From positions 61,734,793 through 61,798,792 of the forward strand of contig CM063501.1 of NCBI GenBank assembly GCA_032207245.1: a stretch of 64,000 nt of DNA. The letters run 5' to 3'. The position numbers were made by a program, and so were the translations under genes. Under the pieces are notes generated by a model. That model saw only the letters and a program-made list of their open reading frames with translations. It searched no databases and was not told the origin of the DNA. Source of the stretch: Pardosa pseudoannulata (lineage: Eukaryota > Arthropoda > Arachnida > Araneae > Lycosidae). Below, piece after piece: positions 52,141 to 63,736 of the stretch (position 1 is the first letter of the stretch; every line of letters begins with the position of its first letter).

Positions 52141-52682
52141 TATATATATATATATATATATATACATACATACACACACACATACATAAACAAACTTCAT
52201 ACTAATTCAAATTTTACAAACTTTCTTGAATGTTCTGCATGTTACTTTTTAACTTTTAAATTTAATATGTGAAAAAATTCAAGGTTTTAATTCAAATTTG
52301 GAAGTTTCATTTTAAAATTATGCCCATATTTGCAAAGAATTTCTAAATTTTCATTGGAATCACACATTTACTTTGTCCTAATTCATTTACTATTGATGCT
52401 GGTAAGCTATACAAAAAATAGAGACAGTGAGAAGGCAAATAAAGTGGCTTATCAACAAGAAATTATGGAATATAATACATGTATATTATGTATATATAAA
52501 TTCTGAGGACTTTGGGAAATTATACTATAAAATCCATGAAATACCTATTTTATAGTCATAACCCATAATTTCAAAATATCTTTGTATTTTTCAGAATAAT
52601 ACCAAAAATTTGTAAGTCAGAAAGTGTCTAAGTATAATACATACATACATACAAAATTTTAATAGATTCATATACAACTTAC

Positions 52683-53377
52683 GAAATGATTCATTTAAGC
52701 TGCTAATTTCATTCATGATACCCCAAAAGGCAAATTCTTCTGTTGTTCCAACCCTTTCTCTCCACTGAACTTCATTTAAAATTCCTTGGAGAGATTCAAT
52801 AGTCAATTCATCATGGCATATGTTTTGAAACAATTGCACCATTGTCTTACCAAGATACCTTGAAGCATTCAAAATATGTCTTCCTGGGCTTTGGATATTT
52901 CCTATAGTGGGATCAGCAGACACCTTAGTAATACCGGGAAGAAAATCCTCATTTATTTTTTTCCAGGTTATCAGTGTGCAATTATTACCTAACCACTGTT
53001 GTAAGACACGAAGATGCTTAACAGAACCACATGCTTCTTCTGTTGTTAAAGCTTGAAGACGGGATAATTTATTTTTTCTGTCATAAGCACATAAAATAAA
53101 AAAATTCCCTAATTTAACAGCTGAAGCTTCAACAGTAATTTGATGCTTTGAATGTTTTCCAATCAAGCCATTCTTAGTGACATAGTTTCCACACAGTTCT
53201 TGAAGAGCAGCAAAATAACCCCAGATTCTATCTTCATGAACAGGCACATCTTTAGTAATAATCCAAACACGAGACTTGCAAGCCCAGTGATAAGTCAGAA
53301 GCAGTAATTCTTCCAATGAAAATGATGGAAACTGATCAAAAAATTTGGGTCTTTTAACAGGATAAATCTTACGGCAT
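52683..53377 (-). CDS. Exon: Merlin (IS1595/ISXO2-like) transposase core, copy 1, apparently inactive
   Basis: Exon of 695 bp, acceptor TTATTATTTCAG, donor GTAAGTTG, phase 2 to 1. It opens KCRKIYPVKRPKFF, which matches the Merlin junction between the last zinc cysteine and the gSFF motif, then LEELLLLTYHWACK for the helix before the core. Later, ITVEASAV sits where Merlin has VEIDES, FFILCAYDRKNKLSR where it has WVFGGIER, and EVQWRERVG where it has the EFxWR motif near the C-terminus. The first catalytic Asp is replaced, and TWKKINED replaces the second Asp motif (SDxWxxY). No catalytic activity is expected. Divergence from copy 2 is high, so the duplication looks old. No Merlin terminal repeats flank the exon and introns interrupt the unit, as expected for a host gene. 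Confidence 0.78.
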
Positions 53378-53699
53378 CTGAAATAATAAATTAATAAATA
53401 AGATATGAATCAAACTTTTTAAACAATTTCACTTCAATAGGTACATAAACAACAATTACTATACATTAAAAAAAAAAAACTCAGATAAAAATACTAAAAA
53501 TACTTTGAAATAAAGGTCAAGACTCATGGTTGCTACTTGCCACACGGCAACCTAATTTGAGAAAGCGGCCATGAAAGAAAATTTTCTGCAACTGGCGATT
53601 TTTAATTTATCTACATGTTTCATGCTCCTACATATAACCCATTATATAGGTAAGAAGAATTTCAACACATTACCCTCCCCCCACTGGGTCAATATTTAT

Positions 53700-54345
53700 A
53701 TACTAGCATAGAGCCCATCATATGACAGGATTAGTAAAATTTTTAATTTTTCAAAATTGTAAAGTACACCATGAGGCAAGTAAAAAAATGGCTTGTTTTT
53801 TGGCTGATAATTATCTTGCAACAAAAAAATAATCGATGATTCAATTTAAAATTATGTACCTAATCTATTACTTAAGCCAAATATAAGAGAAAATTATTTA
53901 TGTAATATATAAGTTCAATGATAAAACATATGAAATTAAGGCATAATTTAAATAATTTAAAATAAGAAATGATTCAATGAGATGGTTAAAGGAATGACAT
54001 CATAATGCTAGAAAAATGTTATTTTTACCTATTTATCATGAGATAAATTGATAAATTTAATCGCCTGCTCTTAACCGGGGAAAGTAGGAGTTGAAATAAT
54101 GACATTAAAAGCTTGAAAATAGGGGAAAGGGTGGGTTTCGAACGTTTTGAAGAAGGCAGTATTTTTGGCTGTAATATGAAGCATATTTATACCAATTCAT
54201 TTTAGAATCGGATCTATAGTTTAGGAGAAGATAAACATTACTCTCTTTGAATTTTGCTAACTATGGATGCCTCTATCCATTCCGGGTCCAACCGCTTCAT
54301 AAAATCGAGGACAGTCGTACAGATAAATTAGACTATTATTATATA
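53700..54345. repeat. Dispersed repeat family, diverged copy
   Basis: Starts ACTAGCATAGAGCCCATC. Shares AATGACATCATAATGCTAGA, TTAACCGGGGAAAGTAGGAG and GGTGGGTTTCGAACG with the other two copies. The end reads ATTATATAGGAGATAAG, more decayed. Confidence 0.6.
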
Positions 54346-56814
54346 GGAGATAAGTGTGTGTGTGTGTGTGTGTGTGTGTACTTACATATATTTAACTAAT
54401 GCTATTTTGATCATATATCACTCCAGAAACTGGAAAATTATGGAAAAACTGAGATGTTAATGTGTGAAATATTCAAAAACCTTGACAAAAGAGCTGTAGA
54501 AGAATCGAAGTTAGCAAAAAAGAATTGAGATGATTTTAATACAGATGAAATAATTGAATTGTAGAGAAATAACACAATTAGTAGCAAAATGCCAACATTT
54601 TATGATTAAAATATGTTCAGATTTCATTCGCTTTCTTTATGCAGCCGGATTTTTTTCTTTTGTAGTATTTTCTTCTTTTGTTTTAGAAATTGAAGCATTT
54701 AAGTTAAAGAGCATAAGTTTGTTAATAATTTTGTTTTATTATTACTTTTTTTAGAAACATAAGGTTGTCTACTGAATTGCTAACAGTTCATTTACTGACT
54801 TTTTAGAGATATTTGGAGGACACTTTTGAAGAATTTTATGACATTTTATTTTAAAAATCTTATGTTAAAAATTTTGATACAAAATATATACATCTAACAG
54901 TAGCAATGAGCTACAGTTTTAAATAGATATGAAAAATTTCAACCTATCTAAAGCAATTTATAATAGTTTAAATGATATTCTTATGAAGCCTTTTTTGCTG
55001 AAAATGATATTCATAATATGACATGAAATTATTATAAATAAGTTTTTGAAAAAAATCACTTTCATTTAACAAAAAAATAAAATACGATTAAAAAATGCAC
55101 TAAAAACATAAAATATAATTTTAAAATAGCACATAAAAGAGAAATTGTGTGAAAAGCTTTAAAAACTGTAATGTATTGATATTGAGAAATTGCTTGACAA
55201 GCTTCTACAGGATAAAAGTCAGTTGTTATGATGTTATGCAACTAAAAATAAAAGGGTGGGATGCACAAATAAACCAATTAAATATTACATTAGTAATTTA
55301 ATATAAATATTCTCTTTTACAATTAAATGTTTATTAAAAATACCTTACTTTGACACTAATTCCAATTGTACCCCACACCTTTATTTTTACTTTCATAACC
55401 CTCATAACATCTGACCCTTATCCAATAGAAGCTTCTCAAAAAATTTCTCATCACAATTTTTATACATGAGCTTTACACACAATTTCATTTTAAATTTTAT
55501 GGGTTTTTTTTTTTTTTTTTTTTTTTTCAAATTGGTAACGATAATTTATTTAAAAACTATTATCTTTCAGTTACATACATCATAAATGTCAAGCACATTT
55601 TCAGTAAAAACATGCATTATCACAAAGAAATAATTCCATTAAGATTTTAATAAAAGCTGACAGGAAGAATATGTTGTAAATGAAAAATCTGTGTTGAATC
55701 AAACCCACACAATCAAGTCACTAGTAGCGTACATTAACTCCACGCTACAGATGCATGTACAGAGTATAGGATATGATCAACTTTTTGCAATTACCAAACT
55801 GATCTGTTTTCCCTCCAGTCTAATTTTTTTATCATTGAATATTGTAGTCACTAGTAATGAACCTATGCGCAAAATTTCAGATCTCTAGCTAGTCAGGTAG
55901 GCAGTTAAAAATTGACTACAAAATAAAAGTGATTGAAAAAAGAAAGTAAAAGAGGGTGAAAGTAAATCATCAACACATAAATTCACTTTTTTTTTTGGAA
56001 TTTTACACATATCTAGTGTGTCCACCGATCAGCCTAGTATTAATGTTTGTTCATATCTACTACACTGAACATACACTGCAAAACACATTAAATAAACAGA
56101 ATTAAGTCCTTCCCGACCTGTACCAAGACTTTTAACAGTCAAGCCTTGCCAAGCATGTACTCAATTGTTTGAGGCTCTCCAGACATGATATTTATTCTAG
56201 GGCCTTAGACTTTATTAGAATTCACAATGTCATGAAATTTATCAAGATTTACTGATCTTGGAGATTTGGAACAACAATAAATTTTCTTTTATACATCTTT
56301 TATTAAAGTACTTTTCCATTTTAATTACCGAATAGAGTTTAAACTTGTTTTGCAGCCTTAAAAAAATCAATGTACAGAACTGTTACGGAGAGAATTATAA
56401 AAAAAAAAATTGCATGCACTTAATTTTTTAGACACATTTAAAAATTTCCTTTTTAATTTTATTTTTACCCAACAAATAGACACCATGAACATTCTCTATG
56501 TGAATATCTATACTAATAATATCAAGAGGTAAAATTTATTTCTATGTAGGGGGAACAATTAAACTGATTCTAGAGATTCTTTAACTAATAGAAAGCTATA
56601 ATATCCCTAAGTAATATAAACTATATCTTTATATAAAAATAAGTTTTTAGTTTGAAATTTCAATATTTGTTAATCGAGTGGAAGAAAAAGTACTGTTCAA
56701 ATAGTTGGATATAAATGCAATTATGTGCTACCAAATATTAGACATGAACAGAGTTAGCTTTTATAATTAAGTCATGATACAGTTTTCTTTAAAAATTCAA
56801 TATTCAAACAATAG

Positions 56815-56990
56815 TTGAATAAGCAGAGTGGTGCTCTTTGGTACCTCAGTTAGTGGGTTTAAATCCCAGTGTTTGCATTGACCCAATATTTCATAGTCAT
56901 TCCGAATTGGCTTTAAACGGTTGGTTCTGGTGTCATTAGCCCTTATGTAGCAAAAATGTAGATCAACCCTAGAACTTCCAAACAACTAAC
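56815..56990 (+). mobile_element. tRNA-derived SINE, plus orientation
   Basis: Head-like GGTGCTCTTTGGTACCTCAG, box B GGGTTTAAATCCCAG, then the body TTCCGAATTGGCTTTAAACG, GGTTCTGGTGTCATTAGCCC and TGTAGATC. Same family as 23525 but diverged. Confidence 0.55.
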
Positions 56991-57656
56991 CATCCAAGAA
57001 GCAATAGAACATTAAATATACCATACTAGAAGCTTAGACCATGATGTACCAATTATCTTCCTAGCCAAATTCATCATTAAGATTTACATTTAAAAACCTA
57101 TTTCTACTCTACACGAAATTCAATGAGTTCAGCTGTTATGAAGTTTGATTTCTATTTTTTAAGAAAGAAAAAATACTATGAAAATATATTCCAAAGAGGG
57201 TGAAATGGAGGTTGAAAAAATATGAAAATTCAGATGAACAAAGTTGTGGAAAGTTAGTTTCTTAATAATTTAAATTTCTGATATTATATGTTTTTATACC
57301 TTTATACACATAAATGTTTCTAACTGCCTAATTAAAATTCAATAACTATAAACAGGAAACTGTTAAGTAACTTCTGAACTGATTATGTCCAATGGCAACT
57401 AGCCACTTTCAAAATTTTTAATCTTTGACATTACTTTGAAACATTTTTTGACAACATGAGAAAATAACAGAAATAATTTATAAATAGGTTTAAATGATGA
57501 AAAATCTTGCGAATTTTAAAAAGACTCTAAAAAATTAGAAAAATAAAAGATAACCTGAGAAAAGACAGGGTATCCACCAAAATGAAATTTTTCAAATTCA
57601 TGACTTTCCCTGATTTTAGCAGAACATTTTCCATGACTTTAAAAATCTTTTGTTAA

Positions 57657-57976
57657 CCCACTGAACGGACGCGTCGACGGGGGTTCGACAGCGAATTCCT
57701 GTTCGAAAACGGACCTGTCGACCCCTTCACGTTCACACTCGTATAACTCGTATCGCACACTTTTGAGGAAAAAAAATATTGCAAAGCGATAATAAATGAA
57801 AGAAACTAATTTTGAGTAACGGAACTCCTTTACCTTGCAGGGAAAATAATTTAAAAGTAGTCTGACAACTTTTAAACCGGCAACTCTAGTATGGTACGGT
57901 AAGTTCCGTCTGGAATTTACGAAAAGGGCGACTGTTTTGAAAAGGAAAAAGGTGGGGAGGGTGGCCGGTTGATGGG
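57657..57976. mobile_element. TTAA-flanked, CpG-rich insertion in copy 5
   Basis: TTAA at 57653-57656 and 57977-57980. Copies 1-4 have an uninterrupted GTTAAAGTATATATG here, so this is an insertion. Ends CCCACTGAACGG and, reverse-complemented, CCCATCAACCGG, fit a piggyBac-like MITE. CpG-rich interior (GACGCGTCGACGG). Confidence 0.6.
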
Positions 57977-58639
57977 TTAAAGTGTATATGAATAAAACTT
58001 CTGATGTATATACTAATAAAATGTATGCTTTTAGAGAAATTACAAGAATTTATGATAAAATATACTTTATAAATGTTTATAAACTCATATATATACATAA
58101 ATAAATTGTTGTATCTACATAACTAAGTTTAATCATATAGCAATTTTCTGAATGTAATCAAAAAATTTCCAATTTGAATTCAGGGACTTTGGTATTATTG
58201 AGGTGACTATGAATAATAGCCAAACATGATAACCCTATAATGCTTATATATAATACCTCTAAAGATACTTATATTTTGTACAAAAATCTTAACTAATTTT
58301 CTGTAATTTAAGAAAAAAAAAGCAGAATAATATATTTATACATTTACCCACCTATTAAGCTTGCTTGCTTTGAGTTTCCTTGGCGAACAAGTTTTACTTG
58401 GCAATATGGTCAATGAGATAATACATAAGTACCAAACAGTAACTTCAGCCAAATGGCAAGTTAAAATAGAATTAAATAATTCAATGCAATGATTTTGCCA
58501 AAATATTTAGTGCCTCACAATCAATAAAAATTATTAACATTTCTATATAAATCTCAAAATTTAATACCTCAAAATAAAAATTTCTTATTTACTGAAACTC
58601 CTAGTAACCCTTTTGAGGAACGATTTCCTCTTTTCCCCC

Positions 58640-58780
58640 AAAGTATGAATTTTCGAACGGCTGTGAATATTCATGCTAGCAGTGAAATTCAAACCTACTA
58701 ACTTTCGTGCCGAAGAGCAGCACCCTACCCATTAACCATCGCTTGGCCGAATAGGTAGGGTGTTGCTCTTCGGTCGGCCT
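58640..58780 (-). mobile_element. tRNA-SINE fragment inside copy 5
   Basis: GAACGGCTGTGAATATTCAT, CAAACCTACTAACTTTCGTG and CATTAACCATCGCTTGGCCG match the SINE family. The end segment GGTAGGGTGTTGCTCTTCGG at 58753-58772 is a second, inverted piece of the head. Confidence 0.5.
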
Positions 58781-60037
58781 GATATTTGTTATGGCATTGT
58801 TATCCCATAATCAATGTTACTGCTGCTTTGGCATTCTAAAACCAGTTCTTCCATGCTTAACAAATTTCTCCCTTTATATTTTAAGTGAACTAGATAAGCT
58901 ATCATAACATTTAACTGGAAATTAAAAGCAAAAATAATAACTAAATTAATTATAACAAAATTTGTATCAATTCTAAAATTTATTAGTATACCCCCAAAGT
59001 GGCCTGCTTTTGTTTTCATATTTAAAATTCAAACAGTTTCCTTCTGAAAAGTATATGTAAATAATAGCTTTTGCACGGGTATATACTTAATAAGATTTAT
59101 TTTTATATTATGTAAATTTGTATTTTATACTATGCGATCCCCCTCTTCACCCATGCTGATGTTTGCACTGATTTGTGTTCCTTACAATTTAAGCAAGAAT
59201 CTTATGGATATCTGTAACGGCATCTAGTAATTAAATCTAGCATTTAAAAATTAAAATACAGCATTCCTATCTCCGATACTCCATACGCGACGATGGTCTC
59301 TCAATACCGACCGGAGATCATCGCGTGGAGGCGACGCCGGACTGATAAGAGTGAAATCGCTGCGTCGTGTATACGAGACGGGTTAATATTTCTGGTGCTT
59401 GCTAGACAGTGTATCTTCAAGCATAACAAAAGACAAAAACATACATATGCATGTTACATATTAATATTGTTAGTTTGAGAAAAAAAATTCACTCCCCCCA
59501 AAAAAAAACCAGATTTTATACTCCCCCCACCCCAAAAACATTTTTATTTAATAAAAACTCGCCTGAGCTTGGATTTTAAAACAAAAACCCAGGTTTTTTT
59601 ACAACCCTGATCAGATTCTCGGCAACGAATGTGGAAGGGGGGGGGGAGTTCCTAGCAGACCGAATAAACGGGCGAGAGAGAAGCCTACCCTAGTCTTGCC
59701 TCATTAATACACGAGAAAAAAACAGATGACTAATCGAATCGTACTGCTGCGATAGAAATATTCGATCCTTCCGGTGTAGTGTACTCTGCTCTAATAAGTG
59801 TGTTTTTCTACGTTCGTATCTTCAACGGTTTCGCTTCTCACAACGAAATATACACACGATCACCAGCTGGGTCAAGGATGTTCCAATGTTATCCCTTTCC
59901 CTCCCACTCCTTTGTTATCACAGGCGTACTTATTTTCTTCTCTCAACCATCGGCAAATCACACGTAACGTGATACTACACATCGGAACACTAACACCTCC
60001 TGGTCACCCCGTAGCAATTGTCTCGCCACGCAGTTAA

Positions 60038-60088
60038 GGCGCCATACATAGACTAAAGCAGATTCACTGGGCTTAGTCTATGGGTGCC
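60038..60088. repeat. Imperfect hairpin in the CpG-rich block
   Basis: GGCGCCATACATAGACTAAA (60038 on) pairs with GCTTAGTCTATGGGTGCC (60071-60088), with small bulges. Confidence 0.4.
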
Positions 60089-60875
60089 ATAATATGTCAC
60101 GTGCCTCAGTGTACAACTAGATGAATGGGAGTCCTGCGCTATGGACAAAAGAGAGAAGTATGCAGCCACTTCTGTTCAGAAAGGATATTTATTTGCAGAG
60201 GCATTTTTGATTTTTTTTTTTAATAGTAGCTTAACGGATCCATGACTTTCCATAACTTTTACTCATTTTATTTAGAAAATCATGATTTTCCATGACTTTC
60301 CAGGTGCGCGGAAACCCTGAAAAGAATAGACTTTCTATCTGAGAAGTGAAATAAATTTTAATACTATATATAATACCAAACACTTCTGAGCATGAATTTA
60401 TAAAATAAGCCTACTGCTTAACTAAATGAAAAAAGGGGAAAGTTATATTAAGGTTAACAGACAAAAATAAAAATAATAAGCATGCTACATATGCATAGTT
60501 AAGATTTCACAATTATTTGTACCATGTGTATAGTTTTATAGCCACTATAAATAATGTGAAAATTATCAAAAGAACTCCTTTCAGAATTCAATACAATTTA
60601 AAACTTTTATGACTTAAAAAATTCTTAACACAAAAGAATCAAATTCATACATAAATTAGGAATTATTTTTAAAAAGTTTTGTAATTATTTCGCTTAAAAT
60701 GAAATTAAATATAACTATTATGAATGTATATATTTTTTTAGTGTTTATTCTTTTTTTTAACTTTCTAATACAAAATTTTATTTTTAAAATGTAACATTCA
60801 ATATTTTATTAAAATAACTGTAAATTATTAAATAAAAAATTGTTAATAACCTAAATAAAAAGTAAAAATACTTAC

Positions 60876-61044
60876 TTAGAATTATCACATGTCCAACACA
60901 AACTATCAAGATATTCATAACAACTATTTAAACGAAAAACTTTACCCCCACAAGCAAAACATGGAGGATTCAGAGGTAAGAAATGTTGTTTAATCATCCA
61001 CCATGGAGACAATGTCATGAACATATCTTCTTGTAATTTGCGTT
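60876..61044 (-). CDS. Exon: zinc ribbon 1 of the Merlin-derived module
   Basis: Exon of 169 bp, acceptor TTTTTTGGTAG, donor GTAAGTAT, phase 1 to 2. The split codon with the previous exon reads Lys, giving KRKLQEDMF. The exon holds CFAC (first zinc pair), then LCWTC and, across the next junction, NSKCRK. This CX2C-X(n)-CX2C-X4-C arrangement is what Merlin/ISXO2-type transposases carry in front of their catalytic core. It is paralogous to 30480-30645: WWMIK aligns with RWLVK and CFACGGK with CYVCQGK. Function is inferred as zinc-dependent DNA or protein binding. Confidence 0.72.
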
Positions 61045-61642
61045 CTACCAAAAAAGAAAACAATAATAATGCAATGTATCAGAGAATATTATATATCTGA
61101 AAATTGAATCAATAAAGAAAAAAATTCTAAAGTAAGAATTAATACATCCTTTTTTAAGAATAGCAGTAGAGATTTCTAGTTACCGACAACTAAATTCTAA
61201 TTCCAATCTGATCACAATGGCACTATTAGCTCTAATTTGAGAGTGTTAAAACAAAATTTAGTTTCACTGTTACAAAACAGGCACAAAAAAAAATTTAAAG
61301 CCTTCCCTTTCAAGAATCTGGCAATTTGTAATTTGCCCCAAAAACCCAGAAAATGGTAAAAATAATTCCAGTATTGCTAGGTTAAACCGAAAGAGTTGGC
61401 AGATCTGGATATTGATTTAGAATAATTGGTCTGAGAAAAGTTTATTTCTAAATTTTCCACCCAGACAGCTAGGTCTTTTCTACAGATATCTGAATGGGGT
61501 TATTGATATTTGAAAACAACCAGATATTATAATCATGAGATATCCACTTCATCTCTACTATAAAATAAACAAAATATAACAATATGACAAAGTATTTTTG
61601 TAAGAACTTTATAATATATCTATATATCACATATATACTTAC

Positions 61643-61838
61643 TTAATTTTGCAGCAAAATCACTAGTAGTTGTAACAGGTGGAATGTGCTGTCGAACACC
61701 AAGTAAATTATGAATATTAGCTACAATGGTACCACTAGAAATAACTGCAATAGTCTTTTGCATAGAAAAAATTGAAAACTGAGTTACAGTTTTAGGCATT
61801 GATTCCTTTGTGTGCACATTATTTTCAGATGAACTACC
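61643..61838 (-). CDS. Exon: linker of module 1 (upstream part of the long form)
   Basis: Exon of 196 bp with acceptor TTCTATTTTTAG and donor GTAAGTAT. It enters in phase 0 and leaves in phase 1. It encodes a Ser/Thr/Val-rich linker that begins GSSSENN and ends DFAAKL, with no recognised domain. Its end aligns with the end of linker 2 (FAAKL versus QSFKL) just before each zinc ribbon. Upstream exons are not visible between 61839 and 64000, so the true N-terminus of the long form probably lies outside the window. Calling it coding rests on clean splice sites and on phase agreement with the next exon. Confidence 0.62.
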
Positions 61839-61932
61839 CTAAAAATAGAATTATAAAAATTTTTAAAAATTAATTTAAGTTATAAATACATATGTATGTA
61901 AATATGTATTATGTAAGTTTTTACAATCAACA

Positions 61933-61963
<31 letters not shown>

Positions 61964-63736
61964 GTATGGGGCATCCAAATGGACAGTATTTCTATACTTG
62001 AATGGCAACAGTTGGAAAAACAAGATGTAATTAAGCAATTACTTTTAATTTGCAACTATGTGTAACTGCAGATATAAAAAATGGATTTAAGAAATGAAAT
62101 AAAAAAGGATATTTTTTTATGACATTAATAAATTGTTTACATACATGATAATGAAAAATAAAGTAACTTATCAATATTTACCAAGTTATTTTCTAAAAAA
62201 GTTTTGACTTATTAACTAAATGAGAAACTTCTATTACGTATTAAGCATGGTTAAAATTCTGTAAATTTTAACCTATGCTTAACCCAGGAAAGCTGGTGAA
62301 GGATATAGCATACCCTCACTTAATTTAATTTAAAATCCCCCTCTCCCATTTTGTATGTGGATTATTCCTAGTCCAGATGACTTTCAGGACATAACCTTAA
62401 CGGGGAAGGGTCAGTTGGAAAAACTAATAAACTTTGTTTAAACCTTTGAACAGATACTTTGGAAGAGCTGCAGGTTTTACTGCTGACAACAATGCATGGT
62501 TCTCGTCACTTTTTAATTATTAATCCTGCCAATAGATGGCAATACTATGTCCAATTAGGTTTCATGTATGTGTAATTTACATATACAATAGAGAGCTTTG
62601 TTAGAAGGTATTTAAACTGCCATTGAAGCTCTCTATTGGGCTAGAACCAGCACTTGGTCTTCCTTATAATGTAGTTAGGAAGACTGTTAAGGACCTCTTA
62701 ATGGTTGAGGTCTTGGTTTAAAACTAACAATCAAAGGCAAGCTAAGGAGCTTAACCAGAATTTTCCATGGTTGAGGACTAAGGAGCTATTTAAGCTTATA
62801 AGGAATAAGTTAAAGGTAGTTATTAGTCTATTGACTGGTCACTGCTGTCTCAAAAGGCATCTAAATATCATTGGTATCACTGATATCCCAATATATAGGC
62901 AAAGGAGAGTTTGTTACATATTTTATGCAACTTTAAATATTACTCTGCTAAGCATTTTGAGTATCTTGGATACCCTCTCATCGATTTGTGGGAGTTAATT
63001 AACCTCACAGTTAAATTACTGCTTAAATTTATTTCAGTCATCCGTCTGAGACAATGCTTTTTTTTATTTACTGCTGGGATTCTTTACCCAGGGAAATAGG
63101 GGAGGGGGGCTTTCAGTACAACAGACTATAGGTCACAGTGCTGGTGCTCTCATGAGCTGTTCCAACTAAGTCGTAAGTCATAACTGCCATTGAAGGCCCA
63201 TTTACTTTCTCACTCCCTTCCTCGATGCTACTCATGACCCTTTTAGCCCTTTTGACTGTTTGAAATGTAAGCTTGATGATTTTTCTAAGGTTGTAAGACC
63301 ATAGCTTGTTATAGGCAGCTAGTATTATAGATTAATTTATTTATTTTAGAAAATGCAATTATGTGCATGTTTACTTTATATTTAGTTCTTATTGCTTTTA
63401 AGTATGAGCACCAGGTTGAATATCTTTAAGTTTTGTTTATTTTATTTTATTTTTAATTTTAAATACATATTTTTATACTTAATACTTAATAGTTTTTATT
63501 TATCTACCACTGCCATAGGTATTATTACACACTGCTTGATATTAAGTTGTATTAGATGAGCGCTATTTTAGTTCTTTTCAAAACTTCGAAACAATTACCT
63601 ATCAAAATTTCATACCTTGTGCATGTATTTATTTCAGTTAGTTATGGGTAGGGATGCATGTTTCAAAATTATTTTGTCATTATGGCATATTACTTTAGTC
63701 ATTTTAAAGAAAAGAAACATTAAAGGAATTTAAATT
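61839..63736 (-). other. Upstream of module 1: intron or 5' flank
   Basis: No minus-strand exon with a good donor was found here. It contains an (AT)n run and the non-LTR fragment. Because 61643-61838 begins with a splice acceptor, at least one more exon must lie upstream, probably past 64000. Confidence 0.4.
62599..63100 (+). pseudogene. Non-LTR retrotransposon RNase H fragment
   Basis: Reading across frames the plus strand gives GLEPALGLPYNVVRKTVKDL, then ELFKLIRNKLKVVISLLTGH and CCLKRHLNIIGITD, then HILCNFKYYSAKHFEYLGYP. This is the end of an RNase H domain and the following Cys/His region of I/Jockey-type elements (ELLKLSRNQLRVVTGLLTGH type). Frameshifts and stops make it dead. It differs from the element at 1054-1600. 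Confidence 0.65.

Larger units (their letters stand above)
57566..60319. mobile_element. 6-bp-TSD family, copy 5 (2.75 kb, longest)
   Basis: Flanked by AAAAGA at 57560-57565 and 60320-60325. Starts CAGGGTATCCACC, ends GGTGCGCGGAAACCCTG. It has a TTAA insertion at 57657-57976 and about 1.7 kb (58490-60160) absent from copies 1, 2 and 4. That part includes SINE-like debris (58640-58780) and a CpG-rich stretch (59240-60060). No transposase recognised. Confidence 0.7.
53378..60875 (-). other. 7.5-kb intron between zinc ribbon 1 and core 1
   Basis: Contains a diverged copy of the dispersed repeat (about 53700-54345), a (GT)n run (54355-54379), a tRNA-SINE (about 56815-56990) and the largest 6-bp-TSD element (57566-60319). 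No exon recognised between 54400 and 56800. Confidence 0.5.

Noticed and set aside
59293..60037. Plus-strand frames in the CpG-rich block (MVSQYRPEIIAWRRRR and overlapping ones)
   Set aside because: No homology recognised, overlapping frames compete, and the block lies inside a transposon copy. Kept only as a finding on composition.
59779..60100. CpG-rich block as the true promoter of the Merlin-derived gene
   Set aside because: It lies within transposon copy 5, inside an intron downstream of linker 1 and zinc ribbon 1, so the simplest reading is repeat interior.
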